Below are positions 12,001 to 24,840 of a stretch of DNA of 64,000 nucleotides, in pieces (position 1 is the stretch's first letter; each line of letters starts with the position of its first letter). A program made the translations under genes and the position numbers. Origin of the DNA: Lutjanus erythropterus. Taxonomy: Eukaryota > Chordata > Actinopteri > Lutjaniformes > Lutjanidae. The notes below the pieces were generated by a model. That model searched no databases, had not been told where the DNA came from, and worked only from the letters and a program-made list of their open reading frames with translations. The DNA lies in the NCBI GenBank assembly GCA_020091685.1, contig CM034601.1, positions 2,294,920 through 2,358,919 of the forward strand. The letters run 5' to 3'.

Positions 12001-13738
12001 GCTAATTTAGCTAGCAGTTTCCCCTTGCTACAAGTTTTTAGACTGGAAGACAACTGTTGCTAATTTTGAAACGAGAACCCTGTAAAGAGCTCTTAAATAT
12101 GCATTTACCTGCTACAAATATTCTACTAAAAGATAGAAGCTAAAGCTAACTGTTTTAACTTTGGACAGAACCAAGCTAGCCATTTCACCCCCTGCTCCAG
12201 TCTTTATGCTAAGCTAAGCTAACCAGCTGTTGGAGCCATGGTTACCATCATGTTCCAGGATGCCTAAACACATGGAGTTCAACTCAGCCTTAATTCCTTA
12301 ATTCGTTCAGGTGTGACCGCTGCGCAACTCAACCTAATTAGTATGCAAAAGATTGCAATGTGATTGGTTCTATGCACGTTAGATTTCTGTTTCCTGTGAG
12401 ACAGAATGGTGTTGCTTAACACAGGAAATTAAATCCGGTCTCCCATGTTTAAGTGCAACGTCTGACTTTTTGCCTATTGTTACTTATTTCAACCCAAACT
12501 ATTATCTTTTCTTAAGTCTAACCAAATAGTTTGGGTGCCAAAGCATATCCAAACTAAACCTAACCAAACTGCGACCATTTCCCATAGCAGTAGACAGGCA
12601 CATACTTTGGCTGTAGCTTAATTTTTAGCTGACAGACAGTGGTATCAATCTTCTGATCTAACTCTTGGTAACTCTTTAAACTATTCCTTTACAGTGGCAC
12701 AGAGTCATAAGATGACCCAAATGAAAGCACAGGCCAGACTTGTCCTCAACGGTAATATTAAAACAGACGAATTTAGGAATTGGTGAATATGTGTAAAGGA
12801 TGTAGGCTTTAGTAACACATATGAAAGGCACGTGTTCTGCAGGTTTCAACTATCCTGGCCCAACGTTAAATGGTTTGCACTTATCAAACCTCCTGGAAAT
12901 GTTTCTGTTCTGTGGGTTTTGTGTAAAAGAAAATACACTTAAGAACTTGCAACAGCTATGTGGCCCAATAACAACTACAACAAAAATTTTAAATACCCTC
13001 CGCCCCACCAAAGACGACATTATCCCAGGAGTGTATCTCCATCTGGAATACTGGACTACACAAAGCATTTATTCAGGTAAGTGACTGCTAATCTTTTATA
13101 ATCTGGTGTTAAGTGCTTTTATCTGTGGACAAATTGTGGCTGGATAATGGCAGGGTCAGTGACTGCAAGGGAGGGCGAAGAACAGCATGTGCCTTCAGTC
13201 CCAGAAACCAGGAGCGACAATTGTTCCGGCCTGTGAACTTTATTCATCTGCCACCAAAGGATTGCTGAGGGGGGGGGGGCAAAGAGGCAAGCTGGGCCAT
13301 TAGAGCTTAATGTAATGCTCGGTCGCTCGACGTCCTCGACAGCGAGACAAAAGATGATATGTGTCACCTCAGACTGCATTTACACCTGACTTGGCAACAT
13401 TTAATAAAAGGAAAGAGAAATGATGCAGTCAACCTCTTTCTCTTTGCTGGTAAGGCTAGATAGCTGTCCTTTCTGTTGGACGCACAGAGAAATCTCTCTG
13501 GATGAGTCATTCAAGTGATGACGCTGCCCAAAAGTCTTGTACTTTTGGATTATGGCTGTTTTTCACGGTTCGGTCAGCACCCTTTTGCTCCAGTGAAGGC
13601 AAATCTTAATGCTACTCTACAGCTACAGTGACAAGAGTGTCAATTCAACTTTGAAACAGTTTGGGAACTAGAGCGCGACCCCATTCATCAGCTTGGCCAA
13701 TAATTTCGGCTAATATTAGGGCCCGTGTCCACATAGCG
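9026..13738. other. intergenic, mixed degraded repeats
   Basis: Holds a T/G homopolymer run (about 9844-9867) and many TAGC-rich words. The 10735-10800 block (reading 'agcaacagtaactaagg' then a GGGG-rich 'gtggct') recurs at 42868-42915, marking a dispersed repeat. 11790-11940 has 'taaccagagttt' and 'gtgtgaaac' phrases typical of small inverted-repeat elements. The frame 12842-13076 (+) is bounded by AG and GTAAGT but matches nothing I know. Confidence 0.4.
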
Positions 13739-14960
13739 TTTATTCTGAGTGCCAGCATCTTTTTTTTTTTTTCAGTTGTTCCCAATGAGGGGAGAGCGTC
13801 TGTGGCCTGGCATCTTTTTTCAAAGTGTCAACTCTGTGTTTTGGTTTGAAAATCTCTGAACTTGTCAGAAAGGCGCTGGTGTTGCTTTTTTTTTTTTTCA
13901 CTGCAACCAATCACACATAAAATGGGGACTCATCCCCCTGGTAACCAAGAAAATGGAGCCCTTTTCTATTTTTCTGATATAAAACTTATCTTTGTAGAGG
14001 CTTATATATTGTCTGGTAAGTATCAAGAAATTCCAACCTTGCTAATGCTGTTGTGGCTAAAGTTCCTGCAGCCAGGTTCCAAAATCTTGAGGAAGGCCTT
14101 CAAAGAAAAGTGGAGCCTGTAATAACACCACGTGGGTGGAAACAGTTTAAAGAACCAATCCAAAGCCTTTAGGTTGACCCTTGATATCAGGGTGGGGATC
14201 ATGTGCACACTACTGAAGGGGGGATCGTTTCTGGTAAGGCGAGTTTGTTGGGGTCATTAAGCAACTACCTTGCATTTAGAAATCTTCAGACAATCGGTAG
14301 CAAGATCTCTGTCACATGGTTCTGGTGTATATTCTTACTTCTTCAGCAATCAAAATAAATGCTGAAATCAAATTTTTCTTTCTACCTGAGAGCAACGCTT
14401 TTTCTTCCTGTCCAAAATACATCATTTCCATCTGAAGACACTGCCGAGAGTGTGGAGCGACCAAGCATATAAATTAACCGTGTGTTCAGACTGAATGCAA
14501 ACTGAATTTTTGCCTCCCTAGGCAAAGAAGAGCTTTTGTAGTCTGATAAAGACTTAAGCTCCAGCTAGCTTGTGAGTAGAGTAACAGAGCGTCGCTTCAT
14601 TTCACATTGAGTCTGAACACATCTTATTAACCTGCATTTCCAGCTCTGGTTTCGTGTTGCCTGATCAATGGTCACGATGGAGAGGAAACAGTTTTGCGCT
14701 TTACCTACAGCATTAAAGGAGCAGGGCTTGTGTTTAGTGGGCCAGCTTACATTTGGAAACATTTTGGCTTAGGACAGAGAGCACCACTCCTCCAACAGAG
14801 ATTCAATAATCACGTAACGACTGCAGGAGCCACAACTACCTACTATCAAAGAAAGACGTGTTGTTGAAGGCAGAGGTGGACGGGTAGGTGGGTGGGTGGG
14901 CTGAGGGGCAGGGAGCAGGACTGAATAAATGAAGGAGATGGTTTGGTTGGGGTCACCTCT
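13739..14960 (-). other. ppm1e: probable ppm1e 3'UTR region
   Basis: This lies immediately downstream (minus strand) of the ppm1e stop. The nearest clear AATAAA on the minus strand is at 13744-13739; others follow near 13240 and 13070. The true cleavage site cannot be chosen from sequence alone. No other gene is seen in this stretch. Confidence 0.35.
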
Positions 14961-15898
14961 TCAGATGGTGGTATCGTGGGGCAGATGAGGCACTGCCACT
15001 CCAGGCCTCCGGTTGGAGTGGCGCTCCATGTGCGGCAGCAGGTGGCGAGATGGCAACAGGCCTAGCAGCTCCTTGGATGTGCCTGGCCACCTCCGGGCCC
15101 ACCGGCGACTACCGTAGCCGAGCCTGTGGCTTCGCCTCACTGCCTGGCCTAACAGCATGGCTGTCTGGGGCCACAGTGGGTCCGTGAAGCTAGAGATGCT
15201 GGGCTCCTGAAAAGGGATACAGGACCTGCGCCTCAGTCGGCGTTCCTCTCGATAGATGTGGGGGGTTGTGAAGACGTCGGGGCTAAAGTCGGAGCAGGGC
15301 TGCTGTGAGCCCGGGCTCAGGGAGATGCGACCCTCCAGCGACGGCCCCAGCAGGCTGAGGCTAGTTCTGTCTGTGAACGAGTCCGTCCGGTCTTCGTAGG
15401 CGAGGTCAGCGGGGGCCGAGCACTGCTGCAGGGGCCAGCCTCCGCGGCCCTTCCCCCCGATGTCCGCAGTGCTACCTCCCTCTCCACCATCGCGCTCTAC
15501 CCTGACTGCCTCGTCTTCCTCCTCTTCCTCCTCTTCCTGTTCCTCCTCCTCCACCTCTGCTACCTCCTCCTCCTCGACCTCTCCCTCCACCACGCCCTCC
15601 TCGTCCTCCTCTGTGCTAGTCGGTGGCGGGGACCGCGGGTCCCGCAAGAAGACTACTATGACAGTGATATTATCACTAGAGCCCGCGTCACGGGCCGAGG
15701 CCACCAGCTTGTGGGCTACCATGGTGGTGTCTCCGGTATTCTCCTGGAGGTGGTCACTGACTACCCGCACTGCCTCATCTGGACTCACTGTGTCCCAGAA
15801 GCCATCACAGGCCAGGATCAGGTAGTCTTCTGAACCGTCCAGTGGGAAGATACTATGGTCCGCATCACCACAGATGTAGGGCTTGTGCTCCGAGTCAC
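14961..15898 (-). CDS. ppm1e: ppm1e last exon: end of catalytic domain and C-terminal tail
   Basis: 938 nt from acceptor tgtcgacag to the TGA at 14963-14961. The first part (to VVFLRD, about 80 codons) completes the PP2C domain, including [13 protein letters not shown] and [11 protein letters not shown] tail of about 225 residues follows. It has a Glu-rich run of about 45 residues (about 15505-15615), then the conserved QCSAPADL and [10 protein letters not shown] motifs, a Ser/Pro-rich segment, and a basic Arg-rich end with several RR pairs that could serve as a nuclear localisation signal, as known for PPM1E. A plus-strand Ser-rich frame across the Glu-rich codons is its mirror. Confidence 0.96.
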
Positions 15899-18800
15899 CT
15901 GTCGACACAGTAACAGGTTGTTCTGTTAGAGCCTGATCACACCAGCAGAGTTGCCTCCATATTGAACTAGTCTGAGTGACATTTCACCCCAAAATCAAAA
16001 GTACATATTTGTAGTTCTATTTTTTTTGTCTTGTTACGTCTCTTATGTCGTTTTTTTTGTCGTTACCTTGTTTTTAGTCATGCTTTTACGTTGTTTTTCG
16101 TCTTATTGCGTCTTTTTTGTCTTATGTTTTTTCATCGTTTTTTTGTCTTGCAACATCTTTTTCATCTTGTTATGTCATTTTCGTCTTGTTACATCTGTTG
16201 TTTAAGACATGTACTGACAGATACACGAAGAATCGTCTTTTCAGTTATTGTCCCATACATTTAGGTTGAGCTCCGTCTTGATTTGGGAAAAAATAATCAA
16301 TAATTATATATATAATATATATAATAAAATAACCTGTCTGGAAAATATGAGTAGAAAGTACAGATATTTGTGTTAAAATATGGAAAAATTAATACTCAAG
16401 TATAAAGTACATACAGCTGGAAAATCTGCTTGAGCACAGTAACCAAGTATTTGTACTTAGTTACGGGCAGGCAGACATTTCTACAACTGATATCTCACCA
16501 AAACAATCTAGATGGATAAATAGCACTACTACAGGTACATGTATTTTTGATTTTGGGCGTCCCTTTAAAGTCAAAACACACAAAAAAGGAAACAACATAA
16601 TCCAGAATATTAATATACTGAATGTACTGAGTATGTGACTGAGTTAACAGTACCTATTGCTCTGGATACAGACAGACTGCCATTAACCCTCCATGTGCCA
16701 AACCAGATCACGCAGCCTCCCAGAGCCTCGATCCTCTGCTTCTCATCCTGCAGACACACATGAGGTACAGTCGGTTTCAGTGGTGGTCATAACTGTGATG
16801 GCTGTCTCATGCTACAAAGCAAACTCATCCTGCCATCATTCCCTGCGGCAAATGACTCAGTGCAGTGCATTACCTGCCTCTGTTGTGCACTTACATCGAT
16901 AGTCCACCCGACCCCGCTCTGACACAGGGAACACTACACATTTCTGGCTAAAAATATACAGTGAACGCAAAGACAAAAAGATAAAGGACGACACACCAGG
17001 TTGTTCCTTGTTTGCAGTTGGAAAAGCCGACGAAAATAATGTTATCAAACAGAAATTTGATGATAAATGTTTCTAGAAATAACTGAAGGTATTTGTTGTA
17101 CTGCAGACTTTACAAGAACACTGTAACAATAAAGAATCAACTGTCCTTAGTCCAGCCCCTTTTTCCTCTGTGCTTCAACGTCGGTCAACTTTTCTTTCCT
17201 GTTTCCTGTACGTAGATATGTGTGAAGTTTGTCTTTGTTGAAAAGAAAAACAAATTTTAAAGATTAAAACGTGTTGCTGGGGGACCTTTAAAAGCAACAT
17301 ATATAGTCACATCGTGAGTTAGCTAATGTTGGAAAAATGCTAGCTATCTAGCATTTTGATGTAGATTAGCTAGCTAGTGAGGTAACATTTTGCTAAACTA
17401 TCAGATGTAACTAGCTAGTTAACAATTGATGTAGATTAGCTAACTAGTTAGCATAGTGTTTTGAAAAAGTGACATTGTCAGGATGTTAAAGCTGCTACTG
17501 TGGCAGTTATGTTGATTTTGGAGGCCCGTGTTGACAAAAGCAGTTGTCTTTCCATCACCAAAAGAGGTGGCAGTCATTAAGAACAACTATACAGAAATAG
17601 ATGATTTTCCCATCGTTAAGTTAAGTAGGTCATAAAGAGGTGACGGTATTAAATTGGAACTGTTTCATAACCAATTAAAGACTCCCTGTAGTAGCTTTAA
17701 GTTGGCTAATGTTAGTAAAACACTAATTATCTAGCAGGCCAACTGTTGATGTAAATTATCTAGCTAGTTAGGTAGTCATTAGCGATCAGATGTAGCTAGA
17801 TCACAATCAAATGTTTGGTTTTGATGTTTTTTATCAGACATTTTGCTAACATTAGCTAACTTATGTGACAATATGCCACTTTTACTGGAGACTAGCCTAG
17901 CACATAGCATTGCTGAGTACGTGAAACAGGAAAGGAGAAAGTTGATCGAGGTTCTGCCCAATCCCTCAGGAAGAGTGCTGGGCTTTGAAGACAAACTGTG
18001 TCATGATAATGTCATGTGATGCTCTGCAGCCCAAAAAGACTTTTTCCCCATAGACTTACACTGTGACAGAAGTGGAAAACGGCAGATAAACTTTTTTGAA
18101 TGTCACAATCCCTGTAAAAGGCTTTGTTTTGGTATCACAATTCAGTCCATCTGGTCCAATAATATTTGGAAAGTCTAGGAGAGTCATGTGATGAAATCAA
18201 AAAGGAAAGCAAAAGGGGGCGGGACTTGGTCAACCGGTTATAAACAGTTTTTTAAGATATATAATTTTCTTCGTAGCACAGCAACAGATTTCTTACTCAC
18301 TTATTCTCTTGCTGGTGGAGACTTAGAAAAAACTGATGGATACCACTAAAATTGCATAAAGACTGGAAGAGGAGCAAACAGCTAGACTGGTTCTGTCAAA
18401 CGATAACAAAATCCACATACCAGCATCTTTAAAGACCACTAATTGACACATTCATATCACTTTCATTTCATATGTACAAAAACCAAAGTGTAAATAAAGA
18501 CAATGGGCCATTTGATGATGAGTTTGTGAGTCGGGGACCAGGAACTTCTTGGTTGATTCACTGGTTGCCTGGCAACTGGTCAGAGCCAAGAAATCTGGTT
18601 TTCCTTTTCTCTTCAGCCATGTTTCCTGTTTTATTTTGAAATTCTTACCTCTCCTCTCATTTCTGCTGCTGTGTGTTACTTCCTGCCCCTGTGTGTTTCC
18701 CTCTTTTGTGATTGCTGATTAGTTTCACCTGTCTCTCATTAGCCTTCTCTCCCTGCTCTGTGTGTTCCTCTGCCAGTTCATCTGTGCACCGGGTGCCAAA

Positions 18801-21800
18801 GCTTCCCAGCCATTTCCAAGTGTTTTTGGACCTTTGCTTGCCTGATTTTGCATTTTTTGATTCTTGCCTGCACCCAGTTGGATATGTTTGCCTGTTTTCG
18901 ACGGTCTACTCTGGATCCTGTAAGCATTTGGTACTTTTTGTGAATAAATTCATTGAACTGTATCAGCTCTGCCTCCAGTGTCTGCATTTGAGTCCCGCCT
19001 CTTTTTACCCTGCTTGAACAACTGTAATATCATCAGCACAGATATTAACCATTCAATGACAAATGATATTTTCTATGTACAGATCAAACCAAAAGGTAAA
19101 GGCAGATTTTTCTGCTGCTGGATAGAGCCAGGTTAGCTATTTCTTCTTGTTTCCAGTCTTAGTGCTAATTTAACTAAAAAGCTCAACTCTTATTTCACTT
19201 CAATTCAACTTTTTTTTAATCAGTTGCTTTCCCAGTTAATGTTACTGTTAATGATTGATAATGATAGTGATTGTGTGGTGGGGAGGGATGTGAACTTTTT
19301 TCAGCTTCTTGAGGAGAGCATGCCAGAAAAATGAGGAACCACTGTACAAGCTAAAGATTGAAGTAGCTAGTTAGCATAATATTTTCCAAACATTAGCTAT
19401 CAAATGTCTGGTTTTGATGGGGATCTTTTTTAATCTAATGTTTTAGACAATCACTTCTACAGGTCCCCTGTGAAATCTTAACATTGTCACATGTTATGCT
19501 AGCTAGTGTTAGCAATACACTAGCTACATAGTGAGCTAACTGTTGATGAAGATTAGCTAGCTGTGTTAGGTAGTGTTTTGCTAACATAAGTTATAGGATT
19601 AACCTAGCCAGGTAACTACTGATATTGATTAGTTAGCTTATTAACATAGCATTTTCCAAAGATTTGGCCATAAAATGTTTGGTTTTGATTCTTTTTGTCA
19701 GATTTTATTTACATTAGCTAATTACTTTTACAGGTTCCCTAGCAACATCTCATGACAAAATTGAAGATGTTAAAAGATGTTGCTGGGGAACCTGTAAAAG
19801 TGACAATGTGACATGTTATTCTGGATAATGTTTGCAAAATGCTAGCTGGTCAGCTTTCCTGTTTCCTGTATGTAAATATGCTATGCATGAGGATTGTCCA
19901 AATTTTGAAGACTAAAAGCTGTTGCTGGGGACCAGTGAAAACAACATTCATAGCCACATATTAAGTTAGCTAATGTGAGTAAAACACTAGCTATCCAGCA
20001 AACTAACACTTGGTGTAGATTAGCTAGGTAGTTAGGTAGTGTTTTGCTTGCATTAGCTATCAAATGTAACCAGCCAGATAACAACTGATGTAGATCATCT
20101 AGCTAGTTAGCACAGCATTTTGCAAACAATTGCTATCAAAAGTTTGGTTTTGATTATTTTTTGCTAATGTTTTGCTAACATTAGCTAACTTAACAGCTAA
20201 CTTTATGCACGTCAGTACAAAAACACTGGATTTAGTAATGTCAAGTATACAGCTAATGCAGTATCTTGATAAATGTGGTCTCTATAGAAAACCAGGCAAG
20301 TTTACTAAATAATTTTTTTCTGACTGATCATCTGATTCTAGTAATGTAAGATAACAAAAACAAAACAAAACATTCAGGTTGGTGACCAATTATTGATTAA
20401 AGCTGAATATGAAATTCACATAATAGAAAAAAGCGGGCAGAAATAGTTGCTTATGGAAAACTTAACGATGTCTAAACCTTGTGAACAAACTGTAAAGTAC
20501 AATACAAACATCTGCAAATGCATGTACTACATTTTATAAATATGTAAGTCAGTGAGGGTATATAATGTTTTAGAATCTCAAATGAACCATTTTCAGCTGT
20601 GTTTCTTCACTGAGGTGATTTCTTTGTGTGCCTGATGGTGTATAAGTGTTTTACCTCTCTGTCTGGTTTGTGTGGTTTCATCAGCTCCACAACCTGCCCT
20701 CTCCTGACCAGAATGACCTGCGAGTCTCCCAGCCAGGCCACGTACAACGTCCGACCCCGCAGGAACGTCACCACACCTGTTGTGCCACAACGCAGGTGCT
20801 GCCAAACACAGACATGTGTTACAGTATTTATAGCATCAGGGTCAGGAAATTACTAAAAAACAATGACTGAGTCATTACTAGTCAAAAAAAGAGGGAAAAT
20901 CCATATATTTGTTTTGGAGGAAAATAAACATTATATAATTATTTATAATTATTTCTGAATTGGTGTGAGACTGACCTATAGCATGTTATTTAAACCAAAC
21001 AAACTATCAGCTGTTGGCTGCAAATGTGTGAATATGCAAAGAAAAAAAAGATGCACATAGAAAAGCTATGAAGAAGTTGTTGTGATATTATGTCTGTAGT
21101 CATGAAAGCAGTTAAAATTGCCTTTTTGTAGTAGAACTAGCAGTGTTTGTTGTAGGAGGGGTAGCAGCAGTAGTATGAGTGGGAGTGGGAACATTAGCAG
21201 AAGCAGGAGTAGTGGCAGTAGTGGAAGAAGTACCAGCATTAGTATGACTGTGTGGTACTGAAGCAGTAGCAGTGGTGGAGGTAGTAGTAGTAGTAGTAGT
21301 GGGTCTGACTAACATGAAACGGCACATGAACAGAAGGAAGAATTGGATGAAAAGGAAGATGAACAGGAGGAGGAACAGGAGGAGGAACACAATGAACAGG
21401 AGGGGGAACTGGATGAACAGGAGTAGTAGAAGTAACAGTAATGGTAGTACTGGTAGCAATATAACATAATAATATATGGCAAAAATAGAAGTAGTAGTGA
21501 TAGGAGGAGAACAGGAGGAGAACAGGAGGAGAACAGGAGGAGGAACAAGATGAACAAGAGGAGTAGTAGTAACAGTAGTAGTAGTACTGGAAGCGATATT
21601 AACAGAAGTAGTAGTGGTAGAAGAAGCAGCATTAGAGGCATGTGTAGTAGTAATATATATCAAACACATATCAGTGTTGCTCCCTGTAAATATTTCTGAA
21701 TGGTTTGGTCATGTTTTGCAGATGTGTTTACCTCTCGTGACGCCTTCTTCACGAAGCCTTCGTCAGTGAGTTTGAAGGCTCTGCAGAGCGCCTCGCTCGG

Positions 21801-24798
21801 GTCCTGGCTGAAGGATTCCTGGTGAACTAAGTTGACGTGGAGGTGGTTGGCAGCATATATGGCGGCGTCCACGCCACCGTGACCATCAAACACAGCAAAG
21901 TAAGCCTGTTCTTCTTGATCCTAAGAGACAACACCAGTCACATAACACTGTTAACACGACAGGTCTGCTGCCATTTAAATTTCTATAAAATTTCAGCTTT
22001 TTAAATGTGAATATTTTCCGGTTTTCTTTCTGAATACGAATTTCTTTGAGCTGTGGACAAAACAAGAAACACAATATTTTCTGACATTTTATGGACCAAA
22101 CAACTAATCAAGAAGTGGGAAAATTATTGTCCGATTGATCACTAGTTGAAAAATAGGTCCAAATATATGTCTGTGCGCTCAACCTGTGATTTGCATGCAA
22201 AATAGGTCCACCAAACCAGCACCAATAGTTCAAAAGTAGCCCATTTCTGCAGGAAAAATGCAGACCTGGCAACCTTAGATCTGAGAAACCATCAGAAATC
22301 CAGGTACCAAACCTGAAAGTCTGTGATCGTCAATGATAAAACTGTTAAAGACATTAAAGCAACTGGCCAGGTGGTGGCGCTGTAACATCCTGGAGAAGTT
22401 GTATCTACCTGAACATTGAAGAGTGTGTTGAAGTCGGGGATGATGACGTGCTTGTCCTCCATCTTGCGCCTCATGTTCTTGATGGCGTGGATGGAAGTCT
22501 CGTAGTACGGCTGCGGACGGCGGCGGAAGGGCAACTCCTTCATCCAAAGGCAGCACATCTCAAACAGTCTATTAAACACCAGCCGGGCGAGCTTCACAGA
22601 CTCCAGCTCTGACACACACACACACATGAAAACAGCTGCTTTATTATATACAAGGGAATAAAGTTTATGTCTTTTTATGGCTTGTTTGGATTCACATCAG
22701 TTACAGAAGATTCCAACAACAACCCAGAATCATGACAGGAAAGAAGTCTCTGAATGTTCTTGTTATATATTGAAGGGATAGTCCACCCAAAAATGAAAAT
22801 TCGGTCATTAATCACCCTCAAGCTGATTGAGGGTCGGGTTGATTTTGTTATTCTGCAAAACACTGCTGGAGTTTCACAGGAAAACACAAAGAAGCAAAAT
22901 CTTTTTGGAGCTCAAACCCCAAAAACAGCAAGTACGGATAAAAGTGCACAGAGCGTTGATAAATGTCCATAACAAAGACGAGCCTCGTGTTAATAAAAAT
23001 TCAAAAGAAATAATAGAAAGTCAAACTTTGAGTTGTTTTATTGAGACGTACGTTATGACATTTGTGCGGGGGACTGCTGTGATTGGTTGAAGCTATCAAA
23101 TTTGCATGACTGGACAAAGTTGCAAAGTTGTGCAGAATTCACAAGGATTGGTTTAATTTGCATTTACTGTTTAACTTCCTGGAGGGACTGATGAGTTAAC
23201 AGCAGCCTGTGTGAGAGATGAAACCCGTGGCTCCTATCTTCTCTCAGCTGGCTTTCAGCAGCTCAGCAGAGTTGGATGATGATGTTTAGAGAGATTTTAA
23301 GGGGGGTTAGTTAAGCTGCAAGTCTTCCGCTGTGTCAAAAAATGAATTTTGAGAAGTCCCCGTCCCCAGTGAAAATCAGGCGCCCGAGGGATCTGATGTA
23401 ATTTTTCAGAATTTAGGCAGATGTCATTGAGAGATTGCACTGAGTTGCAGACATTAGTGGAGCAGAGGCTCGCCCGGAGGTGGCATCATGGCTTCAGCTC
23501 TCTGTAATAACGTGTGCATGGGCTTGACCTACTAATGTTCGCTGCAGGTATATAACAGTCTATCCTGTCTTTGCCATCGTCCTCTGTCTCACTCCGCTCT
23601 CCTAAATGTGTTACCAGTGAGAGAGAAAGAGAGAGAGAGAGAGACCAGCCTACACTGTGTCCCACTTCCTCCCTTCACCCTCAACCCCTCCACTTTCTCA
23701 AAGTACGTCAAACGGTGCCCCAATACTAAACTTCACTTTGTGGACTGACTGTTCAACCCCCCCCACCTCTCTCTCTTGCTCCAAATGAAGATGCCTCAGC
23801 ACTGTGTCTGGCATCAAAGAGCTACCCATAACACCTTGCAAATAGCTGAAGAAAAAAAAGAAAAGAACAGTAGAGTGCAGTGAAGCAACATCAAACAGGA
23901 TGTGATCGGCTGTTATACAACACAAGAAGCTCTTAGTTTGAGAGAGCAGACACACACACACACAAACAGTTTGAGCTTTATTCATTGTGTGTTTTTGTCT
24001 GTCAGCACCCTGATCAAGGCAAGACAAATGTTTGAATAAAGCATAATAGCAGCAGTACATATTAACATATTGTTAGATGTGAGTAACAAGCTTTACTCCG
24101 ATCTGGAAGGTGATGACTGACAATTCTGTTTTCTCTGATTTGAGGTATAGTGAAGATTTTCCACCACAGCAAGTGTAATTTTAAAGATAGAAATGTCTTT
24201 TCATATTTTTCCTACAACTTAAACATTGATATTTGCATAGGCGCTGACTTAAGCTCAACACTGAAACTAAAAATGTCGGCCTATATGATGTTAAGGTGTG
24301 ATGAGGAGTAGGGATTAATATTTTCTTGAAAATGCCACATTTTCTCTCCTGGGAACAGAGACTCACTATCCCGATATATGTGGGTTTCAAACCTGATGAC
24401 TTGTGTGTTTTATCTGGTGGCAATTATTATTGAGGCAGAAGAACGTCATTTCAACATTAATCAACATTATAATAAAAAATATAACACGCATGTGAGGATT
24501 AAATCCCAAGTTCAGCCTGTGATCTGTCGCTGTCTGACTGAACAGCATCATGGAGGTTAGATTTTACAATTCTTCATATTTTAAACCAATGAAATTTGTT
24601 AAAACAAGTCATTTGGTGTTTTTAAAGTCATGATATTGAGCTGAAACAGATTCCACATTCTGTTTGCGTTCAGAGGCTGCTGAGCGCAGCAGACGGTTCC
24701 CACCGTGCGTCACTGTTCAACATAATCGGCTTAATAAAGTTAATGACCACTCAAAGTTAAAATACACATTTCCTGTGTGTATTTCCAGCAGCAAAATG

Positions 24799-24840
<42 letters not shown>

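Noticed and set aside
12821-13084. 87-residue plus-strand frame ending at a GTAAGT donor
   Set aside because: It has an AG upstream and looks exon-like, but there is no recognisable sequence and it probably lies downstream of, and antisense to, ppm1e. Left as unexplained rather than annotated.
15460-15825. 121-residue plus-strand Ser-rich open frame
   Set aside because: Mirror image of the Glu-rich codons in the ppm1e last exon.
21112-21669. 185-residue minus-strand open frame rich in Thr, Leu and Phe
   Set aside because: It lies entirely in the trinucleotide-rich ppm1e intron. The low-complexity composition follows from the repeat, and it is open in several frames for the same reason.
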